A DNA stretch of 64,000 nt from Microglena sp. YARC (Eukaryota; Chlorophyta; Chlorophyceae; Chlamydomonadales; Chlamydomonadaceae): the NCBI GenBank assembly GCA_022414725.1, contig CM039463.1, positions 55,229,818 through 55,293,817 on the forward strand, in the 5' to 3' direction. Of the stretch, positions 9,314 through 22,774 are shown piece after piece. How positions within the stretch are numbered: position 1 is the stretch's first letter; each line of letters starts with the position of its first letter. A program made the translations under genes and the position numbers. The notes under the pieces are model-generated. The model did no database searches and was not told the origin of the DNA. It was given only the letters and a program-made list of their open reading frames with translations.

Positions 9314-11570
9314 TATCTATGTGCTCCCAACTCAACCTCCACCCCACCAACCCTTTCACTAGAGCATCCACCTTCCATTGCTACCAGGAAGGAAACCTCG
9401 AGCACCACAGCAGAATTGATGACATCCTCATCTCCCCTTGCCCCAACCCCCTCCACCCCCATATTAGTGAAAAGACCAGGGAGGTCGGAGGATACCTAGA
9501 CCACATGGCCCTTCACCAAATTATCCCCCCTATTTACCTTCCCATACCCTGACTTTGACTGACACCCCCCCTCCTAGACCCCAACAACTAGTCACCCCCG
9601 CCAGCAAGGCCTCCATGAACGCCACTAGAAAGGCCATTGAAGAAACGCATACTACCTTCTTCATGGAACACACCCAAACCATCAGGGACTGGTGGGACCA
9701 GGCCACCAACCTCATAGGAGACAATTCCCTCCCATCCCACCTCCACCAAGTCAAACACACTCTCCTTGCAAAAGGATTAGACCTCGACCATCTCAGCAAC
9801 CAGATTATGGAACCTATTAGGATGGCCCTCGCCACTATGTTTGACACCTGCCCTACCAGGAACCAAATCCCAGGGCACTTCCTTGACAGAAAGAAGAGCA
9901 AAGCCCACGCCAAAATCAACTCCCATATCCAACAACTTAAGACGTACAGGAAACTCCTAACCACCGACCCCAACTCCTATCACACCGCCCCATTCTACTC
10001 TCCTAGAAACATGCCATAACCATCCTAACACCTTCACCCATATCCAGCTTGCCTCAGACCATGCCTCCCTCTTGGCTGCAATCAATATATCCCTCGATGA
10101 GGCCCTCCCCTGCCCTCCGTAGAATTCTCACGAACAGCAGACAAACAGCTACCGCCACTGGCAAAGCAGCCTTCATGACCCAACTATCCAACAAACCTAA
10201 ACAAGCCCACAGAAACATCTTCAAACCTCTGAGAATCCGACGTCACCCCAGACCCTGCCAAGACCCCACCACTGCCAACACAAAACGTCCACTAATGACC
10301 TTCTGGACATCTTGGGGGAGCACATGGGACACATGATGGCCCCCCCTCACCACACGTGCACCGGCAAATACCTACCCCAAGACAGACAGACCCGCCCCCC
10401 CCTCCATGGGCCTCCCTGCTAGACACATTCTCCCTAGAAACCAAGGCCCAACCCCACCAACACTCCAACCCCATCCTACCCTACCTCATGGAGTTCTCTA
10501 ATTACCAAACATGCATCCAACACGTAGCAAAAAGCAAACAGGCTAGCCCAGACGGAATCCCCAATGAACTCCTAACCTGCCTCCCCTGGTCTTGGCACCA
10601 CACCATACATAAAATGTTTGGGCTTATGTGGATCACCGGCTACACCCCATTTGCTGGAAGACCTCCAACACCATCATGCTTTACAAGAAAGGAGACCCCA
10701 CCCAAGCCAACCACTACAGACCTATTGGCCTCAACAACACGATGGGTAAATTGTGACTAACATGGTTACAACAGTGATGTCCAAATACTTGGACCAATAC
10801 CAAGTCCTCAGTGACTCCCAAGAGGGATTCAGACAGAACAGAAGCACCCATAGGCAGCTCACCCACCTCCTACATGACATCGAGGATGCGGCTCACTCAA
10901 AAAGAGACCTGTTTGCTGCCTACTTTGACTTCTCATCTGCCTTTAATATGGTGGACCATGACAAGCTGCTCCAAACTATGTATGACCTTGGAATCCCGGT
11001 AGATGTCATTGAAACAGTGAAAGGAATTTTACAACGGGGCTACCACCCACATGTACCTCAACAAACACCCAAGGCAAACCCATTCAAATCACAAGAGGCA
11101 CCATCCAAGGTGACACCCCTCTCCCCCTACTCTTCATCATCTTCATCGAACCTCTCCTCAGATGCTACAAGCCGGGGGAAGAGGATACAAGCAAGGCATA
11201 ACCTCAACATCCAATACTGACCAAGATAAAACAGGTAGTCTAGGATATGCTGATGACACCAGTGTGGTCACTAACACAGCAGACAACCTCAAGGTACAAT
11301 ACCTTAAAGTGCAACAATTCAGTACTTGGTCTGGGATTCCTCTTAACGGGGGTAAATGCATGATCACTGGCATATTGCATGGCTCCCACCCCAAGGATCC
11401 CACCAACCACAAGGCCCTAACCAAACTTCTCCACAACACCATCCTCATTAACGACACATGGGCTACATACCTTCCCCCCAATGAACCATACAAGTATCTA
11501 GGGGTGCCGGTTAGCCTCACCCTAAAACTGGAGACCCCTCATGAAACAAGCCCTGGCCCTCATACATAGT
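9314..11570 (+). pseudogene. Endonuclease C-terminus and reverse transcriptase (copy 1)
   Basis: Fragments in shifting frames: the endonuclease tail around 9340-9540; a continuous N-terminal RT region at 9555-10019; RT core pieces with SPDGIPNELLT, QEGFRQNRSTHRQLTHL, AYFDFSSAFNMVDHDKL and the GYADDTSVV box near 11240. The YADD box and the FDFSSAF aspartate supply the polymerase metal ligands. Frame breaks are likely in part sequence errors. Confidence 0.65.
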
Positions 11571-13790
11571 AAAGGACACCAAATCCTCACCACTGCCAAA
11601 CCGAAAAGGCGCCACCCCTCTCCAATGTCTCAGACTCATCACCACCACGTGTATTAAACCTGCCATCACCTACCCTATGACTGTAGCAAAACCCTCATCC
11701 CCTTGGGCATTAACTTTCCCTAGCTGACATTGTGAGCCCTGATGGGACCACAATCATCCCATCCAATACCCTCTCACACACCTATGGCACAAGAGTCTCC
11801 ACTAGGCATAAAAGTTGCCCTCAACAGACTCAGCCTACACCTGTGCTCTCCACCCCCACCTGGAAGCCCACCTCAACCCTACTCCTGTCACAGCCCCCTG
11901 CCCTTGGCATCGAGGACCCTCCCCATCCACCTACGCATCCCCCAACGGCACATTACCAAGTTTTCCACATATACTATCAGCCACCACCTTAACAACTGGG
12001 ACACCGCCCCCGTACTGCCCCGACCCTTGAACCCCAATGCCGGCATCCTTACCCTAACCACAGCACACCCCCCACACATAATATCGAGGAGATCCCTGCC
12101 TCCAATGCCACACATGTGGTGGGCCAGAGAGTCCTATCTTCACCCACCACGTATGCTCAAGCCTGGAGCACTGACCCCAAGATTGCTTGGACTGCCAGAA
12201 TGCAATTCATCAGAAATGACACCCACAAATGTACTGACGCCTCCTACTACAAACACCACAGCATCCGTAAGAACAGCTCCCCCGACGACCTGGTGCATGC
12301 TGTCACTACCCCAGACCTTCTTGCTCCCCCAACCCCAGCCAAGCTCCTCCACCTCCTATATGGCAACCAACACAGCCTGACCCACCTCCTGGGCTTCAGA
12401 GCCCAAAAGAGGAAGGCTAACGAACCTCGAGAAACCCCCCATCACAGATATTGGAGGGACCCTGGACCCGGTCCAGAAAGCCCCATGCACCATTCTCTGC
12501 CACCATCTCCCTTGTTACATATCTGCTGGCCTCCCCGTGCATTCCCACACCTACTCCTCTGCCACCTCCATTGTGGTCACTTGGTCCCCGTCCATCTCAC
12601 AGAGGAACAAATCACCCTGCTGGTTGGTCCCACCAGATTTCAGGAACTCCTCCATGCCTACAACACTGAAACTACCCCCAAAGCCCCCCCCCCCTCCATT
12701 CCACCCAGGCAAGACCTCCACCTCACTAACCTCCAACAACAAGGACAGTGGGCGGAGGGAGGAGAGTTTGATGCCAAATGGTACAGCGAACTCAGGCAAA
12801 ACCTCATCATTAACACGGCAGACCACCACCCAGACTGGGATCCACCCCCCCGGCAAATACACACATACAGGCTGTACCCTGAATGACAGGGGTACCACCA
12901 CCTCCCCCCCCAACTCAACAACGGAGACACCACCTACATCTACTCACCAACAGGCCAATGTGTCAGTCATATACCCCTCTCCCAACTCACCTCCTCCACC
13001 ACAGATACCATACCACCAAGGCACACTCTCCCCACCTTCTGGACCCTCCACAGCACAGGAACCTTCGCTAGACGTAGCCACCCTCCTATCTCAGCACAAA
13101 AGACACTACCATCTCCAATGTCTCCCTGCCATACACAAAGCTATGTCCACCCTGGGATGACAACGACCTTGACACATCACCCCTCCTAATGAGTCCCCCA
13201 CCTCCCCATGGGCAACACCCCACCCCAGCATTGGCCAACTGTTTTGGCTTAGGACCCCCACTGCTACACCGAACCTTGGTACGGGGGAAACACACACCTC
13301 ACCAGCCAGAACCCTGAAGAGGCCCACAAGGCTGTTCGATGGGCACTAGGCAGTGCCATACATGCTCACACCCTAGAATATTCCCGCGCGCACCATCCTC
13401 TTGTCCACCACAAACCCACATATGCCCATAACGCCCTCCTAAATCACCCATGGCTATTAGGGAACTAGCCACTCTGCCTCCCAAGGCCAAACCCCTCACC
13501 CCCTCCCTAATCTGGACGGGGGGCAAACTCAACCCTGCCAAGAGACACAGAGGAACCTACAAACTCATTGCCATCTCAAACCCAGCTGGCCATGCCAAGT
13601 ACCTCCACAACCCACCCACCACATGGGCCCAAACCATGAGGGGACATGGGGGCCACTCCATCCCAACGACCAGGTCCCCCCCCTCCCAACTGGGGCCGTC
13701 CTACACCCACCTACCCAAGCACTTAGCTCCCTCCTTAAGACCTGGGCACAACAACCCACCCCCATGCAGATTAGACCCCAAACCCATAAC
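11571..13790 (+). pseudogene. Element connector region (copy 1)
   Basis: Pro/Thr/His-rich coding sequence between RT and RNase H, continuous with copy 2 (27107-29180) but broken by many indels. No known domain recognised. Confidence 0.45.
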
Positions 13791-14260
13791 ACCCCCCGTG
13801 CTCCCTGCACACATGCTATCCTACAAGCACCAGGCCTCGCTCTATACACAGATGGAAGACAAAGACGGCGTCCTACGCCTAGGGGCAGGCGTATACTCCC
13901 CAGGGCCGCTGCACGTTGCCTCCGCATAAGACCCTGGCGGACAGGGCCATCACTGCCGAACATCAATCGCGCCGAACTCGTTGCAATCCAACAAGCACTC
14001 GTACACTCGAAATAGATGAAGAACTCACCATCTACTTCCGACAGCTTATGCTCCTTGCAGCTTTATTAACCTGCACATTTACCATCCCAGCAGGACACGG
14101 GAAAACAAACACCGCGACCTCCTGCAAGACATCGCCATCCACATTATCAACAGACACAACCGCTGCTGCTACCACACGCCTGCTTAAGGGTCCGATCCTC
14201 ACTCAGGAATCGTAGGGAATGACGAGGCAGACACGCTCGCGAAAGAAGCGACGGACAGCA
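13791..14260 (+). pseudogene. RNase H of young element (copy 1, broken)
   Basis: Same segment as 29200-29640 in copy 2, with additional one-base insertions (for example in the SDS and GNDEAD regions). Recognisable pieces include NRAELVAIQQALVHS and GNDEADTLA in different frames. Confidence 0.55.
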
Positions 14261-14519
14261 TACAATGTAATTGGACCAGTTAAAACAGCTGGAACATGCG
14301 CACCTCAACATGCATTGGCCGTCTGTCCAGCCCCCCAAATCTATTAATGGACCAGCCCCCCGGCAACCCGGCCAACAAATCTCAACAAAGGTATCAACGG
14401 CTAACCTCCCCCCCCCCTGCACACTGGGCATGCCAACACCACGGGCATTATACTCTCCATGTGGGAGCAAGCCAACCCCTTCCTCCTCCCTCAGGCTAGT
14501 AATCGTTTCTGGCAAATCC

Positions 14520-15345
14520 ACCGACATCAAATTGGTGGCAAAAAATACAAATCCACAAGGCTAGGTGGGGGACGCTTATGGACTAGGAAACTGGCGCGTA
14601 CAGATACAAACGCCCCTATGGTACCAGCACTAGCCCCCCCTCTGATGATAAACTGCCCTCTTTGTCGCAAAGCACAGGACGGAGCTGGCCATATTCTTGC
14701 TGGGTGCAGCCACCCTGTCTCAAAGGAATGTATATCAACAGGACATAATAAGGCGGTCCAACTCATCCAAAAGCAGTAGCCAAAGGAGCTCTGGGGGCTC
14801 TCCCCATGTACATGGATGCAGGTACTTGTGAAGCGACATCCGACATTCCCACGAGACCCCCAACCACCCTCAAAACCCCTGATCTTCCCCAAGCCACATG
14901 GGATAAATACAGGCCTGACTCCTCCTCATTGACGACGAATCCAAACCAAGAAAAAGCCTACCAGTTGAACTGGGCTAATTGCTCAGACACTAACCACACA
15001 CATCAAATTCCAGGAAAAAGAGCGTTCAGCATAAGGAGCTCCAACGTATCCTTCAACAACAAGATTCCTTGTCCACTTACCTAGTCTTCACATAGGTACC
15101 CCACTGGTACCATACCAATCACAACTATTACCAATCTCTCCACCTTAGGGATCAGTCGCGAACACGTAGACAAACTCATCTCTAAGCTGCACAGGGAATC
15201 TATCGCCTCCTGTACCAGCATTCTTGCCACACGTCGCATGAAGGAGTCCCTCCCCGCCTGGAGGGTGACACTTACTATGTCTGCAATGGTGAACTTTCCC
15301 CAGCTGCGAGCGTACGGGAGGGTCCCCTAACACCCACGCCCCTCC
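14520..15345 (+). pseudogene. CCHC knuckle plus PD-(D/E)XK-like nuclease (copy 1)
   Basis: Copy of 29860-30617. The knuckle CPLCRKAQDGAGHILAGC (about 14663-14716) is intact. The nuclease part is broken by indels after about 14930. Confidence 0.6.
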
Positions 15346-15356
15346 AGGCGTTATTT

Positions 15357-15384
15357 TTTTTTTTTTTTTTTTTTTATCCCCCCA
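15357..15384. other. Poly-T tail and 3' target duplication (copy 1)
   Basis: A T run ends at 15375, followed by TATCCCCCCA (15375-15384, sharing its first T), the partner of 9304-9313. Confidence 0.7.
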
Positions 15385-16330
15385 CGCATCATAGCACCTA
15401 ACCTCACACAGGGCATCAGCTCCAACCTACCCACTAGCTGCCACCTTGGCCAACACCCGCTTAAAGGGATTTATGTAACCACCGGGGCTGATAACACTCC
15501 TCACCAACTTCCTCATGCAAGTAATAAATTTTGGTCCTCTACCCTTATCCAACATAAAACTAAATTCCACATCCTTAAAGCCCGCTGGGGGTCGACTGTG
15601 GAATCGTAAACTTGCATATCGGTGGAAACTTCCTTATATTAACAACACCCACACACCGCCACCACAAACCCTCTTTGCCCCATATGCCGCATCTGTGAGG
15701 ACGAGTAGGCCACATTCTGGCGGCTGCTCACACCAGACTTTCAAGGGGTCTCTATATCAAGAGACATGACGCCGCAGTGCGACTCATCCACAAGGCCGTA
15801 CGCTGCACTGTCGACCTCGGCTCACACAGAATGATTATGGACGCTGCAATTAAAGAGGACCTCCCCAGGGGGGTCTTTAGCAAACGCCCCCTGACTTGGC
15901 TACGCCCTCATCTATTGCTGAAGAGGCCTGGAGGAGAATGAGACCTGATCTTGCCATCCTACCTGACATTAGACTCTCCTCTATCCTCAAAAAAGATACA
16001 GGAAAGTTGGCTTCATTGAGCTTTGGTCTGCTTCTGATACCAACCATGCTACCCAATGTTTATACCAAATATTCCAGCATGCTAGCCTGGTGAAATGGCC
16101 TCCTCAATCGGACTGATACCTTGTTCACTATGTATCCCATCACTATGGGAAAATGTGGTACCATCCCAACCTCTTTTTTGACTTCAATGGACTACCCTTG
16201 GACTAAACAATTGTGTGCCCTTAAACTGGCGGACACAGTCCACTTCACCACTCTATTTTTCTAGCTTTCAGAGTATTTTACTATTGCCGCCGTAGTTATG
16301 GAGGCCACAGCCCATGCATGGATACCTGAG
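15385..16330 (+). pseudogene. Old element CCHC/nuclease domain (copy 1, broken)
   Basis: Copy of 30735-31661 with many indels. Recognisable pieces include GRLWNRKLAYRWKLPYINN and the SIAEEAWRRMRPDLAILPDI segment. Confidence 0.6.
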
Positions 16331-16500
16331 GGACTAGCACCACAGACCCGCTGCACCCCCCTCAGTTTTTTGTCTTTGCAGCTACATTGTGCTGCGTGCT
16401 TCCCAACCGGGTCTGAAAAACCCCCGTAGTACCAGTTGCCACTGGCACAATGCTGGTCCCCGTGCTTGCCCGTGCGGCATCGATGGGGATTCTTTTATCA

Positions 16501-17940
16501 AGGAGGGAAAGGTACCGGTGTGCATTATGCCGACTCAGAGACTGATATAATAAATCAGTCAATAACAACATCATCGTAGACATCCAATTAATAACATTTA
16601 CATTACATTGGCATAGGCAGACCAAGTGTTGGCCCAAGACAACCAACACCCACATATATTTGTGTGAGGGGTGGGTGTGTTGTGGGGGGGGTCATCCAAC
16701 TATCCTCTCATAATCAACATAATCATGGGCGACTCTTGGGATAAACATCCTCCACGGTTATCCTTGCGCACATATAACCTGACACGTTAGAGTGTGGGTA
16801 TTCCCAAGTGTCGCCCTTTGAAACAACCCTAGTCAGCACCCAGGCTGCAGGCATCAACTTGTACATTGGTTTCTATGGCTTACAGTTGCAGGCGTCTTGC
16901 CTGTGGGACTCATCTACAGACCCTTATCGTGTACGTGCATGTCTGCAGTAATCAATCTTACCTATTCTGCCACTGCGCAGTGTAATAATCTCGTACTGCA
17001 ACTGCTGCCTAGATAGAAACATATTCTACTCAACTTGCCATCAATACAAGGTATCCATATTTGTTACCGGCCCTCATGGGTAGGGACTCAGTACATCAAG
17101 TGTACTGGCGGAGGAGCAAATCCGGACGCAAATACGGGGTGCGCTACAGCCCTTGGGGTTTCGTCCGCAAACTTGCCTGTGCGGACGGCACTGTATATTT
17201 TATCATGTCACGTCACCTCACATCGTACGTCACAAGGGCGGTCACACCCTTGTTACACTGGGTTTTCCCGTAGTACCTGGTACCTTTGCCGATCACTAAA
17301 AGGGCAATCATATCTGAACTAAATATGGTCCAAGATGGCAGGGTTTCAAGGGTCTATAGACAATAGAGGTTGGTAAAGCCTCAGGCAACGCACAGTATGA
17401 ATAAGGGGACAGAGAAAATTATAAAGCCAGGTTGAACGTGGTTACTGCCATTGCTGCAAATTGTCACAGCCTGTGAGAAGTAGTCAAACAAGGGCCAAAA
17501 GCAGTCATTTGGGAAAAGACTTTTCCCAAATGGTTTTCCCAATCCTTCATGCCCACCATGGGCACAGGGGAATAGGGTAGAAGATGGACCAAGAGTGAAT
17601 GTTTCTCAGGACTTTGCCACAGGTTTGCGGTGTTACCGTCAGCTTATGGAGCTAGCCCCCTGGGACTTTGCAGCCAAGGGCTGGATGGCTGGGACAAGTT
17701 GCAAGAAGGTAAGGGAAAGAAAAGACAAAGCACATATTAAGCCACCAGTGTTTTAGGGGGGGACCAATATTGCCGTTTTCCATGAAGCCAATTTCGCTTG
17801 ATGCCAAACTAAAATCTGCATTTTAGACGCAAGAAAAGGTATCAAATGCTTGCTGCATAGTGGTTTACTTGCCTACCTTGGCCATCTATCACTCAGGCAA
17901 TCCACCTTGGTTGCGCTCGGTCTACCCTTGCATCATTCAA
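16501..17940. other. Copy-2 VK 3' flank, error-rich, no gene seen
   Basis: Corresponds to 2868-4260 with frequent one-base insertions and deletions. No coding region supported. Confidence 0.5.
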
Positions 17941-19165
17941 AGGTTATCATCCTATGGAGATCAGGATCGGGTTGATCGACTCTTTGAGGTAAAGCCTTGA
18001 GCATGGGGTAGCGCAGGATGAGGTAGCTGAGAGTGGCAGTATGCTGAGGATGAGGTTGGCTGACCATGAGGTCTCATCATCATTTAAGCTTTCACCACCC
18101 TCAGTGGGATCCACTACTAAATTGCTCTTCAAAGGCTGTTGTGTCCATCAAGGCTAGGGCAGCTGGGTGTCCATGTTGTAGGGGAAGGACTGAGGCAAGC
18201 TCTTGGGAAGATAATGCCCAAGGAGCCTGAACGGGGAACATGGATGACTGGGCAGGGAAATAAGGCCTAGGCTGAGCCCACCAGCTTTGCATCTACTACA
18301 GTTTGGCTCCTTGCTTTAACTACAACAGGGCGCTATTGCAGACCGGCAGAGCCACAGGCCCACAAGTATGAGATAAGCCTGAGGCGGTGTGGGTAGCTGA
18401 GGATGAAGGTGGCTCCAGCATGAGCTCACCCTCATTACACGTTCAACCAACATCCAGTGTGATCCAGCCACTGATGCGCTCAAAAGGCCATTGTGTTCAG
18501 CAGGCTAGGGTCAAGATGGGTGTCTTAATTCTTGTAGGGAGGACTAAGGCAAGCTCTTGGGTAGATAATGCAGGAGACTGAGTGGGAGATGATGCATGGG
18601 CAGTGACACAAGGCCAGGAAGAGCCTCGAACAGCTTTCTCCATACAGTCGGCTCCTGCTTTACTAACAAGGCCTAATGAAGATCTGGCAAAGCCATCAGC
18701 CGCACCAGAATACAGTAGCTGATGCTGCTGCTGCTGATCACCAATAAACAGGGGTTCCCCAACCCACAGGGACCTGCTCCCAGCATGTGCTTCCTGAGGA
18801 GGCTCGGCATCCTCTTCTCCACTCATCCTTTCACCCCTCCTCTCCTCCTCCTCCTCTTCCTAAAGGAAAACCTTTTGTGGACATCCTTTTTGACTCACTG
18901 GCAGCAGCTGGACCGCCGGCGCATGCATGCGAATCGTCAGTGGCCCTCATCCTCCTGGAAAGCTTCCTGCATTGTCATCATCTCCCACATTTATCTCATT
19001 TTCATCATCATGCATGGGCAGCTTCCCTCCTCCGCCTCCTCCTCAGTGTCTTTCCTCGCTACTCTCTTTCTCATGTACGCCTTTTTCTTCTCAAAACCCT
19101 TGGGAGGTAGGCTTCTTCTTTTCCCTACCTACCCCTCACGCGCCAGTGACTCAGGGACCATTCAC
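17941..19165 (-). pseudogene. VK-family gene, copy 2, left part (indel-disrupted)
   Basis: Colinear with 4260-5427. VKQEP-like repeats, the basic/acidic N-terminus and the CAG-coded Gln run are recognisable but scattered over all frames by single-base indels. The indel spectrum (random, not in multiples of three) and proximity to the gap point to uncorrected sequence rather than biological decay. Confidence 0.6.
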
Positions 19166-19276
19166 AGTTTGGGAATGTTTGGTCCGGGAGCATAATAGTA
19201 TATATGTAATTTTTATTGAAGGATTCCGTTTTTGATTATTATACTCTCTGTGCCGTCTCACGTAATACAAAGAAAG

Positions 19277-20276
19277 NNNNNNNNNNNNNNNNNNNNNNNN
19301 NNNNNNNNNNNNNNNNNNNNNNNNNNNNNNNNNNNNNNNNNNNNNNNNNNNNNNNNNNNNNNNNNNNNNNNNNNNNNNNNNNNNNNNNNNNNNNNNNNNN
19401 NNNNNNNNNNNNNNNNNNNNNNNNNNNNNNNNNNNNNNNNNNNNNNNNNNNNNNNNNNNNNNNNNNNNNNNNNNNNNNNNNNNNNNNNNNNNNNNNNNNN
19501 NNNNNNNNNNNNNNNNNNNNNNNNNNNNNNNNNNNNNNNNNNNNNNNNNNNNNNNNNNNNNNNNNNNNNNNNNNNNNNNNNNNNNNNNNNNNNNNNNNNN
19601 NNNNNNNNNNNNNNNNNNNNNNNNNNNNNNNNNNNNNNNNNNNNNNNNNNNNNNNNNNNNNNNNNNNNNNNNNNNNNNNNNNNNNNNNNNNNNNNNNNNN
19701 NNNNNNNNNNNNNNNNNNNNNNNNNNNNNNNNNNNNNNNNNNNNNNNNNNNNNNNNNNNNNNNNNNNNNNNNNNNNNNNNNNNNNNNNNNNNNNNNNNNN
19801 NNNNNNNNNNNNNNNNNNNNNNNNNNNNNNNNNNNNNNNNNNNNNNNNNNNNNNNNNNNNNNNNNNNNNNNNNNNNNNNNNNNNNNNNNNNNNNNNNNNN
19901 NNNNNNNNNNNNNNNNNNNNNNNNNNNNNNNNNNNNNNNNNNNNNNNNNNNNNNNNNNNNNNNNNNNNNNNNNNNNNNNNNNNNNNNNNNNNNNNNNNNN
20001 NNNNNNNNNNNNNNNNNNNNNNNNNNNNNNNNNNNNNNNNNNNNNNNNNNNNNNNNNNNNNNNNNNNNNNNNNNNNNNNNNNNNNNNNNNNNNNNNNNNN
20101 NNNNNNNNNNNNNNNNNNNNNNNNNNNNNNNNNNNNNNNNNNNNNNNNNNNNNNNNNNNNNNNNNNNNNNNNNNNNNNNNNNNNNNNNNNNNNNNNNNNN
20201 NNNNNNNNNNNNNNNNNNNNNNNNNNNNNNNNNNNNNNNNNNNNNNNNNNNNNNNNNNNNNNNNNNNNNNNNNNNN
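19277..20276. other. Assembly gap, exactly 1000 N
   Basis: A gap of round size, so its length is nominal. The left edge (about 18720-19276) and the right edge (about 20277-20900) both match the same copy-1 interval (about 4990-5550). The two contig ends therefore overlap instead of being separated by 1 kb. Confidence 0.95.
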
Positions 20277-20790
20277 TCCCTATTCACCCGACGGATATAC
20301 AGTAGCTGCATTGGCATGAAAGGCGGTATGGTCTGGCTGAATCCACCAATAACAGGGGTTCCAACCCACCAGGACCACTCTCCGCACATGTGCCTTCCTG
20401 ATAGCGAGGTTCGGCACTCTCTCTTCACCACGTTTCATCTAACTTTCACGCCTCCCTCCTCCTCTCTCCTTTCCTAGGAACTGGCAACATCCTTTTTGAC
20501 TACTGGCAGCAGCTGGCACCCGGCCCCATGCACATAGTAGTGACCATCATTCCTCCTGGAAGCTTCTCATTGTCATCAATCTCCCACATTATCACGCCAT
20601 TTCATTCAATCATTGCATGGGCAAGCGTCCCTCCTCCCGTACTCTTCCTCACTCAGTGTCTCCCCCTCCGTCTCGTCGCCTTGCCTCTCTCCATGTACGC
20701 TTCTTCAACACGCCTTGGAGTACGGCTTCTTCTTTTCCTACCTACTCACCGCCCAGTGAACTCCAGGGACTAGTTCACAGTTTGGGTACC
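20277..20790 (-). pseudogene. VK-family N-terminal fragment right of the gap
   Basis: Matches 4990-5440 with many indels: the CACCAATAACAGGGGTTCC region, the Asp/Glu-rich N-terminus and the TTTTCCTACCTACTCACCG acceptor-side sequence. Probably a duplicated contig end, not a third gene. Confidence 0.6.
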
Positions 20791-22290
20791 TGTTGAGATA
20801 TCGGTCCGAGTGCCATCATAAAGTATATAAATGTCAATTTTTATTGAAGGCCATTCCGTTTTTGATCTATTAATGATACCTCTCGTGCGTCTCACGTATA
20901 TATACTTGTCAGGGCATTAGTCTACAAACAATCATGATGTGGTATCAGCCTACAGCTCTGGGAACAATACGGGAATTAACTTATTTTAAAGCCTTCTATT
21001 TACCCCCCCCCCCCCCCCCTGCATGATATAACATATATTTTAGCCCTAACTTAATAGCCCCTCCGAATAATTGAGACTCATCTTGAGTATTTGAGTTTGG
21101 GCAAGTCCCTTTATACTGATTGCTACCCCCTGGACAATAATATATAAGCAAACATGATTTACCAGCCTTCTGGTTTGTTTGGTTATGTACATTAGCCCCC
21201 ATGCTGCTCACCGCCTGTGGGAGGAGTAAACATGGTAGCATAAACACTACTACACCACACTCCTGAGTACAAATGTCATCAAATGGTTGTAGATACTTTC
21301 AAGGCATGTCCAAGTCCACCAGCCTACAGGCTGTCCTGGAAGGCGGGGGAAATTTGCTTTTGTCTATCAATTATTGTATTGAAGTACACTTTTATATGAG
21401 CTATGTTTTGAGTTGGTGGTTGCCTGTGCAAGCAAACGGTCTGGCCCCCTTATCCCTCACGCCTCGTCATAAGGCTAAACATGTATTTTAATATTCATCT
21501 ATGTTTTGACTATTGCTGTTACTGTTGAAAATGGCGAGCAGCCTGAACAGGCTGGAACCATGTAACCAAGTTTAAGTTTTAGTGTGTAACAGACCTAGGG
21601 TGGGGCAGATAGGATCAAGGACCTTTCCAAAACTCGGAAAAGAATATTCATTGAAATGGCCGTGATTTGAATGTTTATGTCATTGCCAAAGACTGAACTC
21701 TAGGCGGTTCTGGTTTGTGTAAGGAGACCCACCTCCCGGGATAAAAATCCTGTCAATACATATAAAGTTCAAAGGTAACTTATCAATAAGTGTTGATGAA
21801 ATAACCATTAAACAGGGCCTGAACGGATCTAGTGAACTTGCTACCCGAATTTGGATAATTTGATTCCTGTGCCAGATTGGTCAAAACATTACGTTCCTCG
21901 TCTGAAACACAGAATTTACACGGTCCAACATGTTGGAAACACATATTTTTGATCATCGAGTCGATTTGGGCTCATAAAACATATACTTTGGCTCATTAGA
22001 CGTATATTTTGAAAACAGCGGCATCCCAAAACATGGAATTTAAAGGTACCCTCAAACAATACTAACTTGCTACTGAATTTACATAATTTGATTCCCGGGC
22101 TTATTCAATTGGATTGTTACTTGTTTTTTCAGCCAACCACCGGAGTTTGGGCTGCTCACTGTCTTTCAATTCCAATTCCCCTGTGTAATACCCACGGATA
22201 TTTAAGTAATTAACAACACTGTCATCCACCATCCCATAATCCCCCCAGCCAGTTGTTGCGAGTCATTTGACTTTCTTCAGATTATCATGG
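20791..22290. other. Copy-2 VK 5' flank with shared upstream block, no gene seen
   Basis: Corresponds to 5440-6930. Includes the shared upstream block at about 20890-21000 and a 17-base poly-C (21003-21019). Quality improves abruptly at about 20.95 kb. Confidence 0.5.
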
Positions 22291-22294
22291 CCAT

Positions 22295-22518
22295 TCCGCC
22301 CCCCTGTACGTGCGCTCTCGCCCCCCTGTATGTGCGCCACCCTGTACGTGCGCTCTCGCCCCCCTGTATGTGCGCCACCCTGTACGTGCGCTCTCGCCCC
22401 CCTGTATGTGCGCCACCCTGTACTGCGCTCTCGCCCCCCTGTATGTGCGCCACGTACGTGCGTTCTCGCCCCCCTGTATGTGCGCCCCCCTGTGCGTGCG
22501 CTCTCGCCCCCCTGTACA
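22295..22518. repeat. GTGCGC minisatellite, block 1 (copy 2)
   Basis: Counterpart of 6932-7125, with about one more compound unit and two units damaged by small deletions. Confidence 0.8.
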
Positions 22519-22774
22519 TGACCGTGTGTTTGCCGTCATAGCCTATAATCTTATATATATGCACCATATTCTTTTTGTAGGAACTTGCACACCGATACAA
22601 ATGTATCCTCATGTAAATCCCTTGTGTCGCAGTATATCCCATAGAAGTCCTCCTGTAGTCTCCTGGTACCCCCCTGTACTTCTCCTATAATTATCCTGAA
22701 TCTCCCTACTATTCTAGCATACATGTTACTCTCTCGTATCGTATTGGTATTTCCACCGAGTATCGCGCTCTCTT

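Larger units (their letters stand above)
9314..15374 (+). mobile_element. Young Dualen-like non-LTR element (copy 1, indel-rich)
   Basis: About 6.06 kb, bounded by TATCCCCCCA duplications and ending in a run of T. Order: endonuclease C-terminus, reverse transcriptase, long Pro/Thr-rich connector, RNase H, CCHC knuckle, PD-(D/E)XK-like nuclease. Its frame is broken far more often than in copy 2, mainly by one-base insertions in C or A runs, which suggests sequencing error. At 9670-9720 this copy keeps the frame where copy 2 has two extra C, so neither copy alone gives the true sequence. Confidence 0.75.
2868..16500. repeat. Tandem duplication, copy 1 (13.6 kb)
   Basis: The sequence starting AGGAGGGAAAGGTACCGGTG at 2868 restarts at 16501, and the order of everything after it is the same in both copies: VK gene, poly-C, minisatellites, G-rich tract, nested retroelement. 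The right breakpoint falls inside the 3' untranslated region of the old retroelement, right after GGGGATTCTTTT. Compared with copy 2, this copy gains many single-base insertions and deletions from about 9.5 kb onward and reads cleanly before that. Confidence 0.9.
8870..16500 (+). mobile_element. Old Dualen-like non-LTR element, 5'-truncated, interrupted (copy 1)
   Basis: Starts mid RNase H at 8870, is interrupted by the younger element (9314-15374), resumes at 15385 with a second zinc-knuckle/endonuclease region, and is cut at 16500 by the tandem-duplication junction. See the cleaner copy 2 for domain detail. Confidence 0.7.

Noticed and set aside
19151..20431. Long open frames running through the gap
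   Set aside because: They consist almost wholly of N and carry no sequence evidence.
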